In this document: in pieces, positions 1-7,562 of the stretch
Layout: each line of letters begins with the position of its first letter
Position numbering within the stretch: position 1 is the first letter of the stretch
Translations under genes and position numbers: made by a program
Assembly (NCBI GenBank): GCA_030537455.1
Contig: JAUNMR010000026.1
Coordinates: 3,642 to 56,644 of the forward strand
Direction of reading: 5' to 3'
DNA: 53,003 nt
DNA from: Planctomycetia bacterium
GTDB taxonomy: Bacteria; Planctomycetota; Planctomycetia; Pirellulales; Thermoguttaceae
The notes under the pieces: model-generated
Seen by the model: only the letters and a program-made list of their open reading frames with translations
Database searches by the model: none
What the model was told of the DNA's origin: nothing

Positions 1-16
1 ACCCCAAATACACACG

Positions 17-90
17 GGGTAGGTAGTTCAGTTGGTAGAGCGCCAGGACTGAAAACCCTGGCGTCGAGGTTTCGCTCCCGTCCTTGTCCA
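17..90 (+). tRNA. tRNA-Phe (GAA), structurally weak
   Basis: A cloverleaf can be drawn. The acceptor strands are 17-23 and 83-89, pairing fully but with three G-U pairs, and A90 is the discriminator. The D arm 26-41 is normal (GTTC/GAGC with an AGTTGGTA loop). The anticodon loop CTGAAAA at 49-55 places GAA at 51-53, which means Phe. Oddities are an A-C mismatch closing the anticodon stem (48/56), one extra base between the D and anticodon arms, and a T arm with two mismatches (G68/G80 and T70/C78) in which the loop reads TTCGCTC, so the usual A58 is C. CCA is not encoded. Bases 1-5 and 16-20 (ACCCC/GGGGT) could form a competing hairpin. It may be a diverged functional tRNA or a decaying copy. 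Confidence 0.6.
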
Positions 91-171
91 CATAAGAACC
101 GGAGAGTCCCGCTCTTTCCCCTAATTTTGTTTTTCGCGCGCTTATCTTTCTGTACGTTGAATCTTCCGTAC

Positions 172-199
172 TTCACAAAACGTTGTTCTTGTGTATACT
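172..199 (+). promoter_or_regulatory. sigma70-like promoter upstream of the YhaM-like gene
   Basis: TTCACA at 172-177 and TATACT at 194-199 are separated by 16 bases. This lies 68 bases before the first start codon of the yhaM-hslV-hslU run, which has no other obvious promoter. The assignment rests on consensus similarity only. Confidence 0.5.
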
Positions 200-267
200 T
201 GGCGGAACGTATGCGCATGTGCTCGCCTTCGTCGTATTGACGCATAACCTCTGGGAAGGACGTTGTA

Positions 268-1263
268 ATGGCACGACTTTTTGTGAATCAATTAAATGAG
301 AACCAGAACGTAACCGAAGTCTATCGCCTGGTCGATAAATCAACGCGTCCCAATAAGCACGGCGTACTCTATATGCAGTTCACACTCAACGATCGTACCG
401 GCTCAATCGGCGCGCGATATTGGAATGTGACCGAAGATTTCGCTAACCTCTTCTCCGACGGCGATTACGTTCTTTGCGACGGTATGACCCAGCGTTTTCA
501 GGGGAATCTACAGCTCATCGCCAGGACGCTCAAAAGGGTCGATCCAACTACTGTCAATCCGGAAGATTTCCTCCTGAATACCAGCGTCGATCGTGAGTCG
601 CTCCTTAATCGTTTGCGCGAACTTCTACAAGAGGTCAAGAATCCCTCCCTCGTAGAGCTCGTACGCGCCTTTCTCAATGACGACGCCTTAATGACGCGCT
701 TTACACGCGCCTACGCCGGCGTGCGTCTGCATCACGCTTACCCCGGCGGGCTCATGGAGCATACCGTCGCGATTATGGAGCATGCGCTCTTTGTCGCAAA
801 TTATTATCCCACAATGATTAATCGCGATATTCTCCTGGTCGGCGCGTTTCTGCATGACGTTGGTAAAATCTATGAAATGTCAGACGATCCGCTCACGCCA
901 ATATATACCAATGCCGGTCAAGCGCTTGGTCATCCCTACCTTGGCGTGGAAATCTTGACCAAAAAGATCGCTGAGCTCGAGGCGCAAACCCACGAGGTCT
1001 TCGATCCTCAACTCGCCACGCTCCTAAAGCACATGATTCTCACTCACCACGGGGAATATCAAAACGGCGCGGCAAAATTACCGTCCTCACTGGAAGCGCT
1101 CGCGCTCTATTACCTCGACTCGCTCGACGCTAAACTTAATGAATTCAAACGTTACCAATGGGAAGATCCACATACTACCGCGCCGTGGACGAATTATATC
1201 GCCAATATTGAGCGTAAACTCATTCGGACCGACGCCTTTCTTAACGATAAGTCCGATGCATGA
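268..1263 (+). CDS. YhaM-like 3'-5' exoribonuclease (OB fold + HD domain)
   Basis: The 331-residue protein has an N-terminal OB-fold nucleic-acid-binding domain (about residues 10-95) followed by an HD phosphohydrolase domain. The metal-binding HD signature is visible as HHAYPGGLMEH (about 154-164), then FLHDVGKI (about 196-203) and LTHHGE (about 254-259). This order and length match the YhaM family, which degrades RNA or single-stranded DNA from the 3' end in the cytoplasm. It is the first gene of a run with hslV and hslU, with 41 bases between its stop and the hslV start. The start ATG is preceded by GGAAGG at 254-259. Family membership is well supported; the exact substrate is inferred. 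Confidence 0.85.
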   Translation: MARLFVNQLNENQNVTEVYRLVDKSTRPNKHGVLYMQFTLNDRTGSIGARYWNVTEDFANLFSDGDYVLCDGMTQRFQGNLQLIARTLKRVDPTTVNPEDFLLNTSVDRESLLNRLRELLQEVKNPSLVELVRAFLNDDALMTRFTRAYAGVRLHHAYPGGLMEHTVAIMEHALFVANYYPTMINRDILLVGAFLHDVGKIYEMSDDPLTPIYTNAGQALGHPYLGVEILTKKIAELEAQTHEVFDPQLATLLKHMILTHHGEYQNGAAKLPSSLEALALYYLDSLDAKLNEFKRYQWEDPHTTAPWTNYIANIERKLIRTDAFLNDKSDA

Positions 1264-1304
1264 ACGGTAACACAAGCGCTAAAAATACCTTCGGTGAAAG
1301 TGAC

Positions 1305-1841
1305 ATGAAGATACGATCAACAACAATTCTGAGCGTTCGCCGCGGCAATACAGTAGCGATCGGTAGCGACGGTCAAGCCACTCAGGGCTCAATGATTGCC
1401 AAGAATAATACTCGCAAACTCCATAAATTCCTCGACGGTAAGGTCATCGTCGGTTTTGCCGGCTCGATTGCCGACGCCGCCATTCTGCTCGATAGTCTTG
1501 AAAGCGCGCTCTTGCGCAATCCAGACAATACGTTGCGCGCCGCGGTGGAGCATGCCAAAGAAGTACGGCTAAATCGTGCTACTCGCAGTCTTCGTGTGGA
1601 ATTAATCGTCGTTTCCGCAACGCACACGCTCATTTTGCCCGGTTCCGGTTACGTTATTGAGCCCGACGACCACCTCGCGGGCACTGGTTCCGGCTCTCCC
1701 TATGCGCTCGCTGCCGCTAAAGCGCTCTTGCGTCATTCCGATCTGAACGCTGCTGAAATTGTGCGCGAGTCCCTCAAGATCGCCTCTGAATTTGACGTGT
1801 ATACCAACGACAATTTTATCGTTGAGGAGTTGCCATGCTAG
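1305..1841 (+). CDS. hslV: ATP-dependent protease proteolytic subunit HslV
   Basis: The 178-residue protein is the HslV (ClpQ) peptidase, a proteasome-beta-like threonine protease that forms a double hexameric ring fed by HslU. The start chosen is the ATG at 1305, with GGTGAA upstream at 1293-1298. An ATG at 1260 in the same frame would add 15 residues with no family counterpart. The protein begins MKIRS followed by TTILSVRR. The catalytic Thr is therefore residue 6, preceded by a short propeptide rather than directly after Met as in E. coli. Counting from that Thr, Asp17, Lys33 and Gly45 of the active-site region are all kept (SDGQAT, RKLHK, GFAGS). The gene overlaps hslU by 7 bases, so the two are translationally coupled. 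It appears catalytically intact. Confidence 0.92.
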   Translation: MKIRSTTILSVRRGNTVAIGSDGQATQGSMIAKNNTRKLHKFLDGKVIVGFAGSIADAAILLDSLESALLRNPDNTLRAAVEHAKEVRLNRATRSLRVELIVVSATHTLILPGSGYVIEPDDHLAGTGSGSPYALAAAKALLRHSDLNAAEIVRESLKIASEFDVYTNDNFIVEELPC

Positions 1842-3214
1842 ATCTCCTACCACAAGAGCTTTTAGAGCGTCTCAATGAATCGATCGTTGGTCAAGAGGCG
1901 GCGAAACGCGCCTTAGTTATAGCGTATCGCCAGCGATGGCAACGTTTGCGTCTGCCCGAAGAGACAATTGAAGCTACCCCGGCGCCGAACGTCTGTCTGC
2001 TCGGTCCGCGTGGCGTCGGTAAGACGACCTTAGTTCAAAAGTTCGCGGAAATCCTAGACGCGCCCTTTTTATCTGTGAGCGCCAAAGACATTGTGCAACG
2101 GTCCGACGCTGTTTGGCTAATGCTCATGAAATTCGCAGAGTTCCAATTGCAGGAAAAGGATCGAAAAGCCTTTACCGACGCGTCCGACAAGGGAAATGAG
2201 CGACTCGACACGATCATTGAAAACGTACTTGTCCCGAAATTGTGCGCCTTCGCTCATAAAAAGGGACGAGATTTTTCCGAATTGGAAGTTTCTCAGGAAC
2301 AACTCGACGCCATTCCCAAGGAGCGCCTTACCACGTCTGATCCCTTAGAACGTCGCCTGCGCGCGCTCTATCGTCTCGGCGCGCTCGACGACCTGAATTT
2401 CGCCATACGCGAGCAGGAAGACGCCCAGACGTCGGAACGGAAAGAGGAGCCTACGTCTGCAGGGAAGGCGTCGGATAAGAAGAAGTCTGCGAAGAAGGAG
2501 ATCGAAAGTAAGAAGCGCGAAGGGAAGAAGGAACCGACAATTGCGTCGCTGCGCAAACATATGCGCGCTAGTCTTTTGACCTATCGTTCACAGCATAACG
2601 GAGTATTGCCGCGCGATCCGCGCGAATTGTTCAAAATAACGAGCAAACAGGTCGCGCAGTGTGGCGTCATTGTGATCGATTGTGGTCATAGCGTTCGTGA
2701 TTTGCATCAGGCGTTAGTCTCGCTCTCAACCAATATTCTGAACAAAAAGCGTCGCTACAGCAAATTTGGGAGCTTGCCCCTTAAGGGGATTCTGTATGTT
2801 CTTGAGACGTCGGCGACGGATTTTAAAAGCGCCGAACTGCCCGCGGTTCTGCACGCTTATTTCCCCCTATATGCCGATATGCCAGCGCTTACGCGCGAGG
2901 AAATGCGCGCGGTTCTCACGCATACGCCCCAGGCGCTTGTAACGCGATATGAGCGCCTCTTTGCCGCTGAAAAGGTCGCGCTTACCTTTACGCCCGAGGG
3001 TATCGACGCGATTGTCGACCTGACGTTCGACGCGAACGTTGCGTCTGGAGCAATCGGCGCCAAGCGCTTAGAAGTCGTTATGGCGCGACTCTTTGAGGAG
3101 CTTTATTTCCAACTCGACGGAACCGAAAAGACCGTAACGGTCGACGCCGCCTACGTTCAGGCGCGTCGCGACGCAATTCTTCCGCCTGATCTTTCCTCGA
3201 AGTATGTGTTCTAG
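1835..3214 (+). CDS. hslU: diverged HslU-like AAA+ protein, ATPase motifs degraded
   Basis: The 459-residue product aligns by eye over its length with HslU, the unfoldase ring of HslVU. The N-terminal region is typical (IVGQEAAKRA at 17-26), the Walker A motif GPRGVGKTT (57-65) is intact, and the sensor-2 region GAKRLEVVM and the C-terminal tail DLSSKYVF, which docks into HslV, are recognisable. Key residues are lost. Walker B reads IVIDCGH at 279-285 where HslU has FIDEID, so the catalytic Glu is missing. The arginine finger of QGR-L/F-P is replaced by Tyr342 in HAYFP. No GYVG pore loop follows strand 2 (about residues 85-100). The central I domain is rewritten with a Lys/Glu-rich stretch at about 190-235. 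It may be a non-hydrolysing partner or gate for HslV. Homology is secure; activity is doubtful. Confidence 0.8.
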   Translation: MLDLLPQELLERLNESIVGQEAAKRALVIAYRQRWQRLRLPEETIEATPAPNVCLLGPRGVGKTTLVQKFAEILDAPFLSVSAKDIVQRSDAVWLMLMKFAEFQLQEKDRKAFTDASDKGNERLDTIIENVLVPKLCAFAHKKGRDFSELEVSQEQLDAIPKERLTTSDPLERRLRALYRLGALDDLNFAIREQEDAQTSERKEEPTSAGKASDKKKSAKKEIESKKREGKKEPTIASLRKHMRASLLTYRSQHNGVLPRDPRELFKITSKQVAQCGVIVIDCGHSVRDLHQALVSLSTNILNKKRRYSKFGSLPLKGILYVLETSATDFKSAELPAVLHAYFPLYADMPALTREEMRAVLTHTPQALVTRYERLFAAEKVALTFTPEGIDAIVDLTFDANVASGAIGAKRLEVVMARLFEELYFQLDGTEKTVTVDAAYVQARRDAILPPDLSSKYVF

Positions 3215-3246
3215 CCGGTAATTTTCGAGCGCTCTGTTATATAATC

Positions 3247-3285
3247 AAGGAGGCGTGCTATGTCAGTAGACAAGCGCGCCTCCTT
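3247..3285. terminator. terminator between convergent hslU and glycoside hydrolase genes
   Basis: Near-perfect 12-bp arms (3247-3258 and 3274-3285, AAGGAGGCG...CGCCTCCTT, one mismatch) enclose a 15-base loop, followed by a short T-rich stretch on the + strand. It lies between two convergent genes and may serve both. Confidence 0.65.
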
Positions 3286-3319
3286 TGTATTGGAATGCTA
3301 TCGTATCGAAAAACAGAGG

Positions 3320-5389
3320 TTAGAGCTTAATGCGTACGTCTTTTGGACCCACGAGATAGAGAATCTCCGGAGAGAGGAGATAGCTCGGATTCTTTCGGTC
3401 GAGGTCGGCGTGAATGCCGAGGTAATCGCATGCGTTGTCGATTTCGCCGTCAATTTCCAGTTGAACTTTGCGTTCGATCCTTGCGTCCCAAATGGCCCAG
3501 CCGGTCTTTCCGTCGGGTCGTCGCCAAGAGACCTTGCAGACAGTATCGTCAATGATTTCGAGCTTGTCGTTGTCGGAACCCTCTGGTCGTACCTTGGTCA
3601 TGGTCTTATAGGCATAGTAGCCCGGCTTCGGCTTGAGTTTTGGACCGCCGACGATACCAAAGTGGTGTTCTTTATCGACGTTATCACGTTCCGGCGCGTG
3701 GAATTCGTACCAGAAGTAACGCTCGATTCCGAAGCTAATCGCCAGAAGGTAGGACTGTGGCAGAAAGATCGCCTGTTTAGAGACGTTTGTCACGTTGGTA
3801 TCGTCGCCGTCTCCGGAGTCCATAATGGCGCAGAGCGCAACGGCTCCTTTGTAGTCGCTATTGAACTTGTAGACGCAGGCGGTGGAGGCGCGGAAATCAT
3901 CGGTTTTGCCATCGCAAATCGAGATCATCTGATCGCCCTCGTGCAGCGCTTTTTCGTCAAAGAACCTCGTGGCTTTAATCGAGGGTAGTACGTTGGCAAA
4001 TGCGTCGGGACTCGCACCCTCTGTGAGGTAGCGAAAGACTTCGTCGTCCACGGCGATCGGCGCCTGCTCTGGGACGTTTTCACGAGTCCACCAAGCGAAC
4101 CAGGAGATACGTAGCGCTTCCAAATTCTTGTGATGATTTGGGTTATTTCCAACGCGTTTGTAGCGATTCGTTTCCGGGTCGAGTCGGTCGACGTAATAGA
4201 GCGGCAAACCGCCGGAGAGACAGAGGGTTCCTCCGTTTTTGACAAATTCGACCACGGGCTGGAAGCAGTCCTCCGGGAATGTTTCGCTCGGGGGCATAAT
4301 GAGCGCTTCGACGTCGCTGAGTTTCCCGTTGGCGATATCGTCGGAATTTATGAAGGAGACGAGTTCCTTCTTTTTGGCGTATCTCGCGGGCAAATAACTT
4401 AGGAAGTCCTGTCTCAGTCTTGCAGAGGTCGGCTCATATCGCTCGTCGTAATAGAACGCGACGGTTGGCGTCGAGTCGGGGAAGAGTTTGTGGAATGCGG
4501 CTTCTAGGTAGATTCTCGTAGTTTCGCCATAGACCGGCGGGGTAGCCCAGCCCATCTCAGTGATCCAGATCGGCTTTTGCGGTAGGTCGCGCTTCTGTAG
4601 CGCCGTACGGAAAGCCTCGATATTATCGTGGAAGGTCGCGATTCGCGTGGCGGTAGTGAGACCCCCGCGGTAGGGGTGGATATTAACGACGTCGAAGAAA
4701 TCCTCTTTGTCCGGCTGAACGTCGAGCGACTTTTCGAAAAAGTCGACAGGCGTGCCCGCCAGACCGCCGTAGAGCACGATTAGAGACGGATCGATCTCTT
4801 TGATCGCCTTATAGGTCGCGCGCAGGAATTTACCATATTCCTCGCCGCTAGGGGTATCGCGCCAGAACCCTTCGAGGTTCTCTTCGTTCCAGACTTCCCA
4901 GTATCGCAGGCGTGTATGATAGCGCTCGACAATGCGCTTGACATATTCGAGCCACTTGTCCATATGCTTGTAAGCGGGCGTCGCCCAATCGACGTGGTAA
5001 TCGAGGATCGGGAGAACCTGCAACTGGTTTTCCTCGGTTTGCTCGAGGATCTTGTCTAAGTGATCGAAATGCCACTGTCCTTGCGGACCTTCAACCGCCG
5101 ACCATGAGAAGTCGGCACGCACCCAGCGAATGCCTGCTTGACGCATAAGTTTAAGATTATTTGGCGCTTGCGACCATTCCTCGCCCGCGCCGATGTGTGC
5201 GCAGACGCCATAAGGGGAGTTCACGCCGACCAAAGTCGACTCTGCGCCGTCCTGACCCGCAAACGTCCAGACGTCGGGACGGGGCTGACAGTTCCAGAGC
5301 GCCAGACCAATGGCGGCGAGCGCCGATTCCTTTATAAACGTACGTCGCGTCTGACCTGACGCTTGATCTTCGTGTACTCGTGTCGTCAT
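3320..5389 (-). CDS. Tat-exported clan GH-A glycoside hydrolase with GATase-like domain
   Basis: The 689-residue protein begins with a strong twin-arginine signal (TRRTFIK, then a hydrophobic stretch ending LALWNC, which could also be a lipobox). A TIM-barrel hydrolase follows at about residues 55-310. The acid/base Glu169 lies in WNEEN and the nucleophile Glu278 in WITEMGW, the strand-4/strand-7 pattern of clan GH-A retaining enzymes such as GH39 and GH5. Residues about 320-400 look like a Rossmann-type glutamine-amidotransferase-like domain (ALIMPPSE, then VEFVKNGGTLCLSGG). A C-terminal beta domain follows. It should act on plant or mucin-type glycans outside the cytoplasm; the exact substrate cannot be read from sequence. 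TatA is encoded in this window at 40921-41124. Confidence 0.75.
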   Translation of the reverse strand: MTTRVHEDQASGQTRRTFIKESALAAIGLALWNCQPRPDVWTFAGQDGAESTLVGVNSPYGVCAHIGAGEEWSQAPNNLKLMRQAGIRWVRADFSWSAVEGPQGQWHFDHLDKILEQTEENQLQVLPILDYHVDWATPAYKHMDKWLEYVKRIVERYHTRLRYWEVWNEENLEGFWRDTPSGEEYGKFLRATYKAIKEIDPSLIVLYGGLAGTPVDFFEKSLDVQPDKEDFFDVVNIHPYRGGLTTATRIATFHDNIEAFRTALQKRDLPQKPIWITEMGWATPPVYGETTRIYLEAAFHKLFPDSTPTVAFYYDERYEPTSARLRQDFLSYLPARYAKKKELVSFINSDDIANGKLSDVEALIMPPSETFPEDCFQPVVEFVKNGGTLCLSGGLPLYYVDRLDPETNRYKRVGNNPNHHKNLEALRISWFAWWTRENVPEQAPIAVDDEVFRYLTEGASPDAFANVLPSIKATRFFDEKALHEGDQMISICDGKTDDFRASTACVYKFNSDYKGAVALCAIMDSGDGDDTNVTNVSKQAIFLPQSYLLAISFGIERYFWYEFHAPERDNVDKEHHFGIVGGPKLKPKPGYYAYKTMTKVRPEGSDNDKLEIIDDTVCKVSWRRPDGKTGWAIWDARIERKVQLEIDGEIDNACDYLGIHADLDRKNPSYLLSPEILYLVGPKDVRIKL

Positions 5390-5493
5390 AAACGCCTTTC
5401 TGTTCGTATGGTTAATCGTGATTAATTCGACGCGTCGGCTTTCACCGTTTGCGTACGTCTATGATACCGTAACGTAACTTGTAAATCTAGCGC

Positions 5494-5536
5494 CAAAAAG
5501 AAACGCTCGTCCTGGGTTGGAGTCAAAGGACGAGCG
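5494..5536 (-). terminator. terminator of the antiporter gene
   Basis: A perfect 9-bp stem CGCTCGTCC/GGACGAGCG (5504-5512 and 5528-5536) with a 15-base loop is followed, on the minus strand, by TTTCTTTTT. It lies 31 bases after the stop of the antiporter gene. Confidence 0.85.
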
Positions 5537-5566
5537 TGTGTGAGTCAACCCTTTAATTCGTAGGAA

Positions 5567-7408
5567 TTAGAGGAAGATAATCGTCATAATAATGAGCACA
5601 GGCAATAGTATTCCCACGCTGTAAGCCATGTATCCAAAGAAGCTTGGCATTTTAACGCCGCTCTGTTCCGCGATCGATTTGACCATAAAGTTCGGACCGT
5701 TGCCAATATAGGTCATCGCGCCCATAAAGACGGAACCGAGCGAGACGGCGATAAGTAGCGCAATCGGTACGCGTACTCCGGCGCTCTGCTCGCCCTCTTG
5801 CAAGGACGCAGCGAGTTGTTCGGCGCGCTCTTGGTCGCCTATGGCTTGAGCTTGTTTGAGCTCGCCTTCGGTCGCGGCGCGCGCGGTTTCAAAGAAGACG
5901 ACATAGGTCGGGGCGTTGTCCAGCACGGAGGAGAGCGTGCCGGAGATCCAGAAGAATTCTTTCGGCTGATTCAGCTTGATCTTCGCGCCGTAATTATGGA
6001 CGGTGGAAGCAAGTGCGGCGCCCTTGGCATTGAGGATCTGCAGAGGCGCTTGCATACAGATAAAAATACCAAAGAAGAGCGCGGCCACTTCGAGAATGGC
6101 GCTGAAGTTGAAGTCGTTTTCTTTCCGAATCTGATTAGAACCGAAGATAAAGGAGATCGCGACCATGAGCAGTTGGACGCATTCTCTCGCGAACATTGGC
6201 GGATACCATCCGGTCTTTACGTTGAACAGAGCGAGGAACTCTTGTGCCGGGTCGAGTAGCATGACCCCGAAAATAACGCCGATGAGGCAAAAGAGGTTCG
6301 GCATAAGTCCACGAATGCGCAACGGCTCACGCACGACGTTATCAAGCGCCTTATTAAGACTGGTTTCGCGAGGATAGTAGATAAAGGCGTCGATCAGGAA
6401 GTATAGCGTCAGCAGTACGCTGCAGACAAAGAGCCATTGCTTCCAGAGGTGGAAGGTCCAGAGGAACCCGACGCCACGGAGATATCCCAGGAAGAGCGGC
6501 GGGTCGCCAATGGGGAGCAGACAGCCGCCGACGTTACAGACGCAGAAGATAAAGAAAACGACCGTGTGAATCTTGTGCTTACGTTCTTTGTTGGTGTCGA
6601 GCAACAGACGGATCAGGAGCATTGCCGCGCCGGTCGTGCCGACGAAGCTCGCCATTGTCGCGCCGATACCGAGAATGACCGTATTAACAAGCGGCGAAGC
6701 CTTTAAGTCGCCGGAGATGCGAATGCCGCCGGTGATACTAAAGAGCGCAAAGAGCAGTACGATAAAGGAGACGTACTCGCCGAGAATGGCGTTAATAAAG
6801 ACGGTGGAGGCCATCGCGAAGCTTCCCGCGCTCGGGTCGACGACCTTGTGACCGGGCCAGTGTAGGTCGATCGGGAAGTCGCAAAGGAATGCATAATACC
6901 CGAGGGTAACCAGTCCTAAAACGGCGGCGACCAGGAAGCGATGAAGATTGCTTTCCCACCAGTGTTCGGTCGCGGGAATCAAGGGGAGTACTGCGATACA
7001 CAACAGTAGGAGCACAAAGGGAATGGAAGTCCACAGCGGCGGGATCTTCGCTTGCGCTTCGGCGTCGTCTTGGTCGGCTTGAAGCTCTTCTTCGATCTTG
7101 GATACGTCTTGCGTCGCTTCTTCAACGTTATCGAGACTTTCGTCGACGAGTTCTGTGACGTTTTCACCGTCAGCAGCGACGTCTGAGGCGTCGGCGATAA
7201 CGTCGGTTACCGTCTCGAGTTCGTTGTCGACTTGTTCGAGCGCTTCAGCAGTCGCGTGATCGTCATGATGGAATTGCGCTTGCGTCCACTTTTGTGGCAG
7301 CCCAGCGAGAAGGAGTACGGCATAGAGAACAAAGAAAGCGCAGAGCGCTCCAATTGTTTTTTTGTATGACGCCTTGGGTTCTTGTTCGGAAGCAGGCGTA
7401 TGGGACAT
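5567..7408 (-). CDS. NhaD-type Na+/H+ antiporter (ion transporter superfamily)
   Basis: The 613-residue integral membrane protein has about a dozen hydrophobic helices in the arrangement of NhaD/citrate-transporter superfamily antiporters, with typical motifs such as GTTGAAMLLIRLLL (about 258-271) and the late segment SGTLSSVLDNAPTYVVFF. It would exchange Na+ for H+ at the inner membrane for pH and salt balance. Between the first helix (about 17-35) and the second (about 128-145) sits an unusually long hydrophilic, strongly acidic segment (about 45-120, many Asp/Glu, heptad-like), absent from short NhaD proteins. A second charged insert lies near the C-terminus (about 515-548, Ala/Glu/Gln-rich). 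The gene has its own terminator and looks monocistronic. Ion specificity is inferred. Confidence 0.75.
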   Translation of the reverse strand: MSHTPASEQEPKASYKKTIGALCAFFVLYAVLLLAGLPQKWTQAQFHHDDHATAEALEQVDNELETVTDVIADASDVAADGENVTELVDESLDNVEEATQDVSKIEEELQADQDDAEAQAKIPPLWTSIPFVLLLLCIAVLPLIPATEHWWESNLHRFLVAAVLGLVTLGYYAFLCDFPIDLHWPGHKVVDPSAGSFAMASTVFINAILGEYVSFIVLLFALFSITGGIRISGDLKASPLVNTVILGIGATMASFVGTTGAAMLLIRLLLDTNKERKHKIHTVVFFIFCVCNVGGCLLPIGDPPLFLGYLRGVGFLWTFHLWKQWLFVCSVLLTLYFLIDAFIYYPRETSLNKALDNVVREPLRIRGLMPNLFCLIGVIFGVMLLDPAQEFLALFNVKTGWYPPMFARECVQLLMVAISFIFGSNQIRKENDFNFSAILEVAALFFGIFICMQAPLQILNAKGAALASTVHNYGAKIKLNQPKEFFWISGTLSSVLDNAPTYVVFFETARAATEGELKQAQAIGDQERAEQLAASLQEGEQSAGVRVPIALLIAVSLGSVFMGAMTYIGNGPNFMVKSIAEQSGVKMPSFFGYMAYSVGILLPVLIIMTIIFL

Positions 7409-7507
7409 ATGAAAACCTTTGTGAATTGGAAACTTAGAGTAACAAATATCGAAAAGGAACGCGCGAGCAAGCCGCCGTGACGTTTGCGATTTTTTAGAAA
7501 AAGATAA

Positions 7508-7549
7508 GGCGGTATTAGTCGACGCTTGAATGGTCGATTTAATACCGCC
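7508..7549 (-). terminator. terminator of the aldolase-like gene
   Basis: A perfect 10-bp stem GGCGGTATTA/TAATACCGCC (7508-7517 and 7540-7549) lies 14 bases after the stop codon on the minus strand. It is followed by TTATCTTTTTC on that strand. Confidence 0.8.
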
Positions 7550-7562
7550 CGTGTTAGAAAAT

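Noticed and set aside
3260..3988. 242-codon + strand frame starting in the hslU/hydrolase terminator
   Set aside because: The start lies in the terminator hairpin and the rest is antisense to the hydrolase's C-terminal domain.
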